DNA from: Bacillota bacterium
GTDB lineage: Bacteria > Bacillota > Clostridia > Lachnospirales > Lachnospiraceae
Direction of reading: 5' to 3'
DNA length: 11,578 nucleotides
Assembly: GCA_023441965.1 (NCBI GenBank)
Contig: JAEZNB010000119.1
Location: forward strand, 1-11,578
Within the stretch, counting starts at the first letter, position 1. Every line of letters begins with the position of its first letter. Below the pieces are notes generated by a model. It saw nothing but the letters and a program-made list of their open reading frames with translations, was not told the origin of the DNA and did not search any database. The position numbers and the translations under genes were made by a program. Shown here one piece after another: positions 6,653-11,578 of this stretch.

Positions 6653-6749
6653 AAATACTGATATTCAGATTATAATGTTGCTAAGGATAAGAATGTTCAT
6701 GGTGCTTTGTGGTTACCATGGCGATGCATCATATCAGGAGGGGAAAGTC

Positions 6750-6998
6750 GTGAAGAGGGCATTAATGGAGAAAAAAAGCGGGGAAGTTCATATTTCCTGC
6801 AATTCATGCGGTAAAGACCTGAAGGTCGAAAATGGAATCCTGAAAGAGGATGCATTTGAGGCAACCAAGGAATGGGGGTATTTTTCCGGAAGGGATATGG
6901 AGGTTCATCATTTTAATCTGTGCGAGGAGTGCTATGATAAGATGATTTCCGGCTTTAAGATACCGGTTGAGGTGAAAAAGAAGCTGGAAGTTCTATAA
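6750..6998 (+). CDS. Small Cys4 (putative zinc-binding) protein of unknown function
   Basis: I recognise this only as a type seen in Lachnospiraceae next to rimI or similar genes. The 82-residue protein has two CxxC pairs, C17/C20 (CNSCGK) and C58/C61 (CEEC). Together they could bind one zinc ion. Between them lie KEWGYFSGRDMEVHHFNL, with H53 and H54 close to the second pair, and the end reads GFKIPVEVKKKLEVL. There is no membrane segment. The start is GTG 6750: AGGAGGGG (6736-6743) stands six bases before it. An in-frame ATG at 6675 would add 25 residues, but it has no ribosome binding site and would leave the strong one internal. A perfect CATGGT/ACCATG inverted repeat (6698-6720) precedes that site. 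It is the last gene before a terminator. Confidence 0.75.
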   Translation: MKRALMEKKSGEVHISCNSCGKDLKVENGILKEDAFEATKEWGYFSGRDMEVHHFNLCEECYDKMISGFKIPVEVKKKLEVL

Positions 6999-7006
6999 AG
7001 GAGACA

Positions 7007-7033
7007 AGAGTCGGTTGCTACCGGCTCTTTTTT
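7007..7033 (+). terminator. Intrinsic terminator after the tsaE-tsaB-rimI unit
   Basis: AGAGTCGG (7007-7014) pairs with CCGGCTCT (7021-7028) with one G-T wobble and a six-base loop. Six T residues follow (7028-7033). Confidence 0.92.
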
Positions 7034-7107
7034 ACGATCGAAATACCACGGAATTCTTTATTATGAGCATAAGATTCACCGGCGAAACTCTTCTTATAGG
7101 ATAAATC

Positions 7108-7137
7108 TGGACAAGTCATAGGAAATACTGCTAGAAT
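7108..7137 (+). promoter_or_regulatory. Probable promoter of rnz
   Basis: TGGACA (7108-7113) and TAGAAT (7132-7137) are 18 bases apart, and the -10 box has the extended TGC (7129-7131). A second extended -10, TGGTAGAAT at 7172-7180, lies closer to the gene but has no convincing -35. Either or both may be used. Confidence 0.5.
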
Positions 7138-7215
7138 GTATTAGATTATTGTTATATGCAACGAAGATTTGTGGTAGAATGTGTTTGATAACAGTAAGAA
7201 AGGCTTGGACAATTT

Positions 7216-8130
7216 ATGTTGGATGTTTGTTTATTAGGCACAAGCGGGATGATGCCTCTGCCCGGCAGATGGCTGACAGCGCTTATGACAAGATATAATG
7301 GAAGCAGCTTATTGATCGATTGCGGAGAAGGCACCCAGGTTGCCATCAGGGAAAAGGGCTGGAGCTTTCATTCCATCGATATGATCTGCTTTACGCATTT
7401 TCATGGTGATCACATCAGTGGTCTTCCCGGTCTTCTGCTCTCCATGGGAAATGCCGAGCGGACAGAGCCGGTTCTGTTGATTGGCCCGAAGGGTCTTGAG
7501 CGGGTTGTAACCGCTCTTAGGGTGATTGCTCCGGAGCTCCCCTTCCGGCTGGAATTCATTGAGCTTGAAGGACCGCAGCAAACCATTGAGAAGAACGGCT
7601 ATATTATTCAAGCCTTTCAGGTAAGGCATAATATAACCTGCTACGGCTACAGCCTGATGATAAAGCGAAGGGGACGGTTCTATGCGGAAAGGGCTGCAGA
7701 GCATCAGATCCCGCAACGCTACTGGAACCGGCTGCAGAAGGGGGAAACCATAGAAGAAGAGGGAAGAATATTTACTCCCGATCTGGTGCTTGGTCCGGAG
7801 AGGAAGGGAATTAAGCTGACCTATTGTACCGATTCCAGACCGACCAAAGCGATCTCAGAGCATGCCAGGGCATCGGACCTCTTCATCTGTGAGGGGATGT
7901 ACGGAGAGAATGAGAAGGACTCAAAGGCCAAGGAGCATAAGCACATGACCTTTACGGAAGCTGCAAAACTGGCAAAAGCAGCGGAAGTGGCAGAGCTTTG
8001 GCTGACCCATTATAGTCCCTCCCTGATCAGACCGGAGGATTACATCGGCGAGGCCAGACGAATCTTTCCGAATACGAAGCCTGGGAAGGATCGGAAAAGC
8101 ATAACCCTGGAATTCGATAAGAATGAATGA
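7216..8130 (+). CDS. rnz: Ribonuclease Z (tRNA 3' processing endonuclease)
   Basis: RNase Z is a metallo-beta-lactamase-fold enzyme that cuts tRNA precursors after the discriminator base so that CCA can be added. The 304-residue length is typical. Metal-binding motifs are in order: HFHGDH at residues 61-66, a histidine near 138 (QVRHN), an aspartate near 206 (YCTDSRP) and a histidine near 265 (LTHYSP). The EHKHMTF block is also characteristic. The stretch from about 148 to 190, with RRGRFY and IPQRYWNRLQKGE, corresponds to the region that carries the substrate-gripping arm. The start region reads LGTSGMMPLPGRWLTA, less usual than the common LGTGAGVPS-type opening but acceptable. The ribosome binding site (AAGAAAGG, about 7196-7203) is weak and about 12 bases away. 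Both tRNA genes downstream lack encoded CCA, as expected for RNase Z substrates. Confidence 0.95.
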   Translation: MLDVCLLGTSGMMPLPGRWLTALMTRYNGSSLLIDCGEGTQVAIREKGWSFHSIDMICFTHFHGDHISGLPGLLLSMGNAERTEPVLLIGPKGLERVVTALRVIAPELPFRLEFIELEGPQQTIEKNGYIIQAFQVRHNITCYGYSLMIKRRGRFYAERAAEHQIPQRYWNRLQKGETIEEEGRIFTPDLVLGPERKGIKLTYCTDSRPTKAISEHARASDLFICEGMYGENEKDSKAKEHKHMTFTEAAKLAKAAEVAELWLTHYSPSLIRPEDYIGEARRIFPNTKPGKDRKSITLEFDKNE

Positions 8131-8165
8131 CCCTAAGAGAAAAGGAAGCCCATGGTATTATAGGG

Positions 8166-8193
8166 TTGACTGAAATTGACCGATATATATGAC
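8166..8193 (+). promoter_or_regulatory. Weak candidate promoter for the membrane-anchored protein gene
   Basis: TTGACT (8166-8171) and TATGAC (8188-8193) are separated by 16 bases within an ATATATAT stretch. The match is only fair. Read-through from rnz is possible, because no T-tailed terminator is visible between the two genes. Confidence 0.3.
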
Positions 8194-8269
8194 AGAAGGG
8201 ACCCAAAGTGGAGGGGTGCTTTGCAACAGACTAAGGTTACGAGGTGCCGGGGATAAGGAGGTAACTGAT

Positions 8270-8848
8270 ATGAGAAAAACTGCGAAGAGGATTACGTCTG
8301 TCATTGTAACTATACTGATCATCGCGATTATAGGTGGCTTGTTTTATTTGGATTGGTCGATAAAATCCAACAAAAAGAAGGAAGCTGACGAAAAGGTTCT
8401 GACGGAAGCAGGCAAGCTGCTGGAACGGGATCTGAAGACCAACTATCCCGAGACACCGAAGGAGTTGGCAAAATATTATAGTAACATAACGAAGGTTCTC
8501 TTTTCCGGGATTGAGGATGATGAGGTGGAAGCACTCGCCAGGAAAGCCCTGGAGCTTTATGATGAAGAATTTCTTGCCAATAATCCGGAACAGATTTATT
8601 TTAAAGATCTTTACTCTGAGATCGCTGCCTGGAATGATGCGGGCCGTACGATCACGAATTTCCTCCTGGTAAGGGAGGACGAGGAAGAGAGGTGGGAGCA
8701 GGATGGAAGAGCTTATGCAAATATATATGTATCCTACTACACTCTGGATGACAGAAAGAGCTCCCAGACCAGAAATTATCTGATGCGCAAGGACAAAGAA
8801 GGGAAATGGAAAATCCTTGGATGGAAGTATATCTTAGAGGAAGATTAG
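8270..8848 (+). CDS. Membrane-anchored protein of unknown function (DUF6715-like)
   Basis: The 192-residue protein has one N-terminal hydrophobic segment (about 9-27, ITSVIVTILIIAIIGGLFYL) flanked by basic residues. A soluble domain rich in acidic residues and helices follows. The pattern of EADEKVLTEAGKLLERDL, NYPETPKELAKYY, LYDEEFLANNPE and a final DKEGKWKILGWK resembles what I remember as DUF6715 in Lachnospiraceae; this is a recollection, not a search result. The C-terminal part is probably outside the membrane, but basic residues on both flanks leave the topology uncertain. No enzyme motif is visible. The start is ATG 8270, with AAGGAGGT (8255-8262) seven bases upstream. The frame is open back to 8189, but that part lacks such a site. 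tsaD follows after about 100 bases. Confidence 0.75.
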   Translation: MRKTAKRITSVIVTILIIAIIGGLFYLDWSIKSNKKKEADEKVLTEAGKLLERDLKTNYPETPKELAKYYSNITKVLFSGIEDDEVEALARKALELYDEEFLANNPEQIYFKDLYSEIAAWNDAGRTITNFLLVREDEEERWEQDGRAYANIYVSYYTLDDRKSSQTRNYLMRKDKEGKWKILGWKYILEED

Positions 8849-8872
8849 AAAGAAACATAACAGGAAAGAAGA

Positions 8873-8898
8873 CAAAGTGAAGGGGATCCTTCACTTTG
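8873..8898 (+). terminator. Perfect 11-bp hairpin between the membrane protein gene and tsaD
   Basis: CAAAGTGAAGG (8873-8883) pairs perfectly with CCTTCACTTTG (8888-8898) around a GGAT loop. Only CATATTT follows rather than a T-run, so termination may be partial. It could also act in RNA processing or stabilise the upstream message. Confidence 0.6.
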
Positions 8899-8949
8899 CA
8901 TATTTGTGCTGATGTCCGTATTCAGGGGATCGGCCATATGGAGGAATAA

Positions 8950-9972
8950 ATGACAAAGGACAGCTTTATTTTAGCAATCGAGACCTCTTGTGATGAGACA
9001 GCGGCAGCAGTAGTGAAAAATGGCAGAGAGGTCCTTTCAAATATGATATTCTCCCAGATTGATCTGCACAAGCTCTATGGGGGAGTCGTACCGGAGATAG
9101 CATCAAGGAAGCATATTGAGAAGATAAATCAGATCATCGGAGAGGCATTGACCAAGGCCGGGCTCACCCTGCAGGAGTTGGATGCGATAGCCGTGACCTA
9201 TGGACCGGGCTTGGTGGGAGCGCTGCTGGTTGGAGTAGCGGAAGCCAAGGCCATCAGCTTTGCCACAGGAAAACCCCTGATCGGAGTCCATCATATAGAG
9301 GGGCATATCTCTGCGAATTATATAGAGAACAAAGACCTGGAGCCCCCCTTTTTATGTCTGGTGGTATCCGGCGGACATACCCATCTGGTACTGGTTGAGG
9401 GATACGGAGAATATAAGATCATCGGCAGAACCAGGGACGATGCGGCAGGAGAAGCCTTTGACAAGGTAGCCCGTGCCATTGGGTTAGGCTATCCGGGAGG
9501 ACCTAAGATAGACAAGCTGGCGAGGGAGGGAGATCCGGATGCAATCGCATTTCCCAGGGCTCAGATCGAAGGCTCCCCCTACGACTTCAGCTTCAGCGGT
9601 CTGAAATCCGCGGTATTAAACTATATTAACTCGATGGATATGAAGAAGGAAGAGATCAATCGGGCGGATGTGGCTGCCTCCTTCCAGAAGGCTGTAGTGG
9701 ATGTGCTGGTAAGCAGAAGCATAGCAGCGGCAAAGGATTACGGTATGAAGCGGCTTGCGATAGCCGGAGGAGTTGCAGCCAATTCCACCCTTCGCCAGGC
9801 GATGGCAGATGCCTGCAGGGAAAATGGACTGAATTTTTACTATCCATCCATAAATTATTGTACGGACAATGCTGCTATGATCGGTACAGCGGCTTATTAT
9901 GAATTTATCAAGGGTATCAGAAGCGGACTTGATTTGAATGCTGTTCCGAATCTGAAGATCGGGGAAAGATAG
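8950..9972 (+). CDS. tsaD: TsaD, tRNA N6-adenosine threonylcarbamoyltransferase
   Basis: TsaD (formerly Gcp/YgjD) is the catalytic subunit that moves threonylcarbamoyl from its adenylate to A37 of tRNA. The product has 340 residues, the normal length. It opens with ILAIETSCDETAAAVV and has GGVVPEIASRKH near 44-55. The metal ligands are in HHIEGH (H115 and H119) and CTDNAAM (D306). VSGGHTHL and the GLGYPGGPKIDKLA block complete the family pattern. The start is ATG 8950, with GGAGG (8940-8944) five bases upstream. It is separated from tsaE-tsaB-rimI by rnz and the membrane protein gene, whereas many genomes keep the four together. TsaC/Sua5, needed to make the threonylcarbamoyl-adenylate, must be elsewhere. 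Confidence 0.97.
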   Translation: MTKDSFILAIETSCDETAAAVVKNGREVLSNMIFSQIDLHKLYGGVVPEIASRKHIEKINQIIGEALTKAGLTLQELDAIAVTYGPGLVGALLVGVAEAKAISFATGKPLIGVHHIEGHISANYIENKDLEPPFLCLVVSGGHTHLVLVEGYGEYKIIGRTRDDAAGEAFDKVARAIGLGYPGGPKIDKLAREGDPDAIAFPRAQIEGSPYDFSFSGLKSAVLNYINSMDMKKEEINRADVAASFQKAVVDVLVSRSIAAAKDYGMKRLAIAGGVAANSTLRQAMADACRENGLNFYYPSINYCTDNAAMIGTAAYYEFIKGIRSGLDLNAVPNLKIGER

Positions 9973-10069
9973 AGAGGGCACTCACCCGGTTCTTCATTTA
10001 TGGGTTGGAGAATCTTATATTTTTGCCTCCGGATGTTGGATAACGGAGGGCTTCGTGAGGTAAGCTATT

Positions 10070-10774
10070 ATGGATATGAAGAAAGTCACCGCAATTGTAG
10101 TGGCCGCCGGACAGGGAAAACGGATGAATCAGACAGTTGCGAAGCAGTATCTGGAGCTATTGGATAGGCCGGTCCTGTATTATTCTCTTAAAGCTTTTGA
10201 AGAAAGCAGCGTGGATGAGATTATTCTGGTGACAGGTACCGGTCAGATTGAGTACTGTAAAGAGAATATCATAGACAAATACAAAATCGGCAAGGTAACT
10301 CGGGTTTTGGAAGGTGGAGCGGAACGCTATGATTCGGTCTATCGGGCCCTTACAGCCGCAGGGCAGACAGATTATGTATTGATACATGATGGAGCAAGAC
10401 CTTTCCTTACAGTGGCTTTCATAGAAAGGATCATCACCGAGGTTTTGGAGTATCAGGCATGTATTCCGGGAACGCCTGTAAAGGAAACAATTAAGGCGGT
10501 TGATGAGGAGGGTTTTATCAGCTCCACTCCGGATCGTAATTACTTATGGGCAGCCCAGACTCCCCAGGCCTTTGCGTATCACTCGATCAGGAAGGCCTAT
10601 GAGCTCATGTATCTGGATGATAAGAGAAGCGCTGTCACGGATGATGCTATGGTATATGAAGCCTATACGAAGAAGCGGGTAAAGATGCTTCTGGGCGACT
10701 ATAATAATCTGAAGCTTACGACACCGGAGGATTACGTCCATGCGAAGATCTTAGCCAAGGAATTGCTCCGGTAA
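10070..10774 (+). CDS. ispD: IspD, 2-C-methyl-D-erythritol 4-phosphate cytidylyltransferase
   Basis: IspD joins CTP and MEP to form CDP-methylerythritol in the MEP route to isoprenoids. The 234-residue protein has the nucleotide-binding start IVVAAGQGKRM (9-19), K25 in AKQYLEL, GGAERYDSVYRAL (82-94), HDGARPF (106-112), TPVKET (135-140), QTPQAF (163-168) and NNLKLTTPEDY (212-222). All are family signatures. The CTP-binding loop and the Arg/Lys residues appear intact. ATG 10070 has TGAGGT (10056-10061) eight bases upstream; ATG 10076 is an alternative start two codons in. A CCTCCG/CGGAGG hairpin (10026-10049) lies just ahead. No other isoprenoid gene is nearby. Confidence 0.95.
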   Translation: MDMKKVTAIVVAAGQGKRMNQTVAKQYLELLDRPVLYYSLKAFEESSVDEIILVTGTGQIEYCKENIIDKYKIGKVTRVLEGGAERYDSVYRALTAAGQTDYVLIHDGARPFLTVAFIERIITEVLEYQACIPGTPVKETIKAVDEEGFISSTPDRNYLWAAQTPQAFAYHSIRKAYELMYLDDKRSAVTDDAMVYEAYTKKRVKMLLGDYNNLKLTTPEDYVHAKILAKELLR

Positions 10775-10845
10775 ATGTTGGTGTCGCAATTGCCTAAGTT
10801 ATAAGAAAAAAAGCAACAATTTGATCATATACCCTGCAAAACCTC

Positions 10846-10874
10846 TTGACACAGAAATGTTAAGATGATATACT
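10846..10874 (+). promoter_or_regulatory. Strong promoter of tRNA-Ser(TGA)
   Basis: A perfect TTGACA (10846-10851) and TATACT (10869-10874) are separated by 17 bases. The predicted start is about 10 bases before the mature tRNA. Confidence 0.88.
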
Positions 10875-10889
10875 AGCTAAGCGACGTTT

Positions 10890-10975
10890 GGAGAGATGCC
10901 CGAGCGGCTTAAGGGGCTGGTCTTGAAAACCAGTGATTCTGCAAGGAACCGTGGGTTCGAATCCCACTCTCTCCG
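10890..10975 (+). tRNA. tRNA-Ser (anticodon TGA)
   Basis: The acceptor stem pairs GGAGAGA (10890-10896) with TCTCTCC (10968-10974), followed by discriminator G (10975). The anticodon stem CTGGT/ACCAG encloses the loop CTTGAAA, giving anticodon TGA (10924-10926), which reads UCA and related serine codons. The T arm is GTGGG-TTCGAAT-CCCAC (10951-10967). The long variable arm and the G discriminator are serine features. CCA is not encoded. Confidence 0.98.
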
Positions 10976-10985
10976 CTTAATACTG

Positions 10986-11009
10986 AAGCCACCGGAGTTT
11001 GGTGGTTTT
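10986..11009 (+). terminator. Intrinsic terminator between the two tRNA genes
   Basis: AAGCCACC (10986-10993) pairs with GGTGGTTT (11001-11008) with one wobble and a seven-base loop. T residues follow, interrupted by one C. Confidence 0.72.
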
Positions 11010-11100
11010 CTTATTCGAAATAAGCGGAAAGCACCCTGATAACATCGCAACAGTGAATAGAGTATTTCATATTTAGCTGAATGGTTTCCTAAAGAACTAT

Positions 11101-11189
11101 GGAGAAATACCCAAGCGGCTGAAGGGGCTCCCCTGGAAAGGGAGTAGGTCGTTAATAGCGGCGCGAGGGTTCAAATCCCTCTTTCTCCG
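11101..11189 (+). tRNA. tRNA-Ser (anticodon GGA)
   Basis: The acceptor stem pairs GGAGAAA (11101-11107) with TTTCTCC (11182-11188), with discriminator G at 11189. The anticodon stem CTCCC/GGGAG encloses CTGGAAA, giving anticodon GGA (11135-11137) for UCC/UCU. There is a long variable arm (about 11145-11165) and a T arm GAGGG-TTCAAAT-CCCTC. CCA is not encoded. I see no convincing promoter between the preceding terminator and this gene; it may rely on read-through. Confidence 0.98.
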
Positions 11190-11283
11190 TTCTGCTTTTC
11201 CTTCTAAATTTTATACGAAATCTGATGGTCGATTATGTCGGATAAACCGTCGGAAAACGGGTTAAATTAATTCGGAAAAGTAG

Positions 11284-11313
11284 TTGACAAAAGCATAAGA
11301 GGCATGATAAGAT
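11284..11313 (+). promoter_or_regulatory. Strong promoter of a downstream stable-RNA operon
   Basis: A perfect TTGACA (11284-11289) is followed after 18 bases by TAAGAT (11308-11313). The -10 box has an extended TGA (11305-11307), and A+T-rich sequence (11262-11283) lies upstream as a possible UP element. There is no reading frame downstream within the window. Confidence 0.7.
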
Positions 11314-11319
11314 AGTCAA

Positions 11320-11578
11320 GCTGACGTTGAGAAACACAGCGAAAATCAAAGCTTCTAAAGCTTCTGAACCTTGATAATTGAACAGTGAAACAACCCTGAA
11401 AATTCTAAAAAACTCAGAGCTTCACATGGGCTCTGAAAATAGATTTTCATAAGATGGATCAGAAATGATGCATCACGAACCGTATCGATACGAAAGTATG
11501 GATACACCACAAAAACAGTAAAGATAGATGGATTGCTTAGACAGCCTAACGAGCTGTCACGAGTGATGGAAGACCTTG
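11320..11578 (+). ncRNA. Probable leader of an rRNA operon (incomplete, runs off the window)
   Basis: About 260 bases follow the promoter without a coding region. The segment GAACCTTGATAATTGAACAG (11367-11386) resembles the boxA-like antitermination and processing sequence that precedes rRNA genes in Firmicutes. Several hairpins follow: TCAGAGC/GCTCTGA (11414-11436), TGAAAAT/ATTTTCA (11434-11449), the palindromes TGATGCATCA (11466-11475) and CGTATCGATACG (11481-11492), and GACAGC/GCTGTC (11540-11558). A tandem nine-base repeat, AAAGCTTCT twice, lies at 11348-11365. The mature 16S start is not reached. The rRNA identity is inferred from the promoter, the boxA-like motif and the adjacent tRNA genes. 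A leader of another structured RNA is the alternative. Confidence 0.5.

Noticed and set aside
6671..6676. TATAAT box after rimI as a promoter for the Cys4 gene
   Set aside because: No acceptable -35 hexamer lies at the right distance and there is no extended -10; an A+T-rich chance match is likely.
6675..6749. ATG start 25 codons upstream of the Cys4 protein
   Set aside because: It has no ribosome binding site. The optimal AGGAGGGG lies six bases before GTG 6750, so that start is preferred.
8189..8269. 27-codon N-terminal extension of the membrane protein
   Set aside because: AAGGAGGT sits just before ATG 8270, and the shorter product begins with a normal basic residue-hydrophobic segment layout.
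9993..10021. TTCATT with TATATT as an ispD promoter
   Set aside because: The -35 box matches only half of the consensus, and the start would fall inside a hairpin; ispD may simply be read from tsaD.
1..11578. CRISPR array, insertion sequence, phage or toxin-antitoxin genes
   Set aside because: No regularly spaced repeats, transposase motifs, integrase or small paired toxin-like genes were seen. All larger genes are core functions.

Overview
The window looks like ordinary chromosomal DNA of a low-to-mid G+C Firmicute, most likely a member of the Lachnospiraceae (Clostridia). The basis is purine-rich AGGAGG-type ribosome binding sites, consensus SigA-type promoters, an FMN riboswitch upstream of a RibU-type riboflavin transporter, CCA-less tRNA genes, and several small proteins of a type I associate with that family. 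The assignment rests on recognition from memory, not on a search. I see no phage, transposase, CRISPR array or toxin-antitoxin pair.

Layout. 1-193: no gene; a nearly 100-base imperfect palindrome lies at the left edge. 194-688 (minus): a small SprA-related putative metalloprotease with an HEGEH motif, starting at TTG. 689-922: divergent promoters. 923-3289: tex, with an unusual low-complexity insert before its S1 domain. 3290-3436: two related hairpins. 3437-3775: a PII-like small protein. 3896-4148: promoter, FMN riboswitch and intrinsic terminator controlling ribU (4235-4885). 5012-6998: tsaE, tsaB, rimI and an 82-residue Cys4 protein, apparently one transcription unit from an extended -10 promoter to a terminator. 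7216-8130: rnz (RNase Z). 8270-8848: a membrane-anchored protein of unknown function. 8950-9972: tsaD. 10070-10774: ispD. 10890-11189: two tRNA-Ser genes (anticodons TGA and GGA). 11284-11578: a strong promoter followed by what looks like the leader of a stable-RNA operon, probably rRNA, cut off by the window end.

Functional theme. Much of the right two thirds concerns tRNA maturation. TsaE, TsaB and TsaD are three of the four enzymes for N6-threonylcarbamoyladenosine (t6A37); the fourth, TsaC/Sua5, is not here. RNase Z trims tRNA 3' ends, and both tRNA genes here lack an encoded CCA, so they are of its usual substrate type. RimI acetylates ribosomal protein S18 and is a classic neighbour of tsaB. 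Tex is an RNA-binding transcription accessory factor. RibU and IspD are unrelated metabolic functions (riboflavin uptake, isoprenoid synthesis).

I found no clear undescribed system. The best leads are modest: the edge palindrome, the HEGEH protein with a dyad over its promoter, the two small uncharacterised genes inside the tRNA-modification neighbourhood, the Tex insert, the duplicated hairpin after tex, and the presumed rRNA leader.
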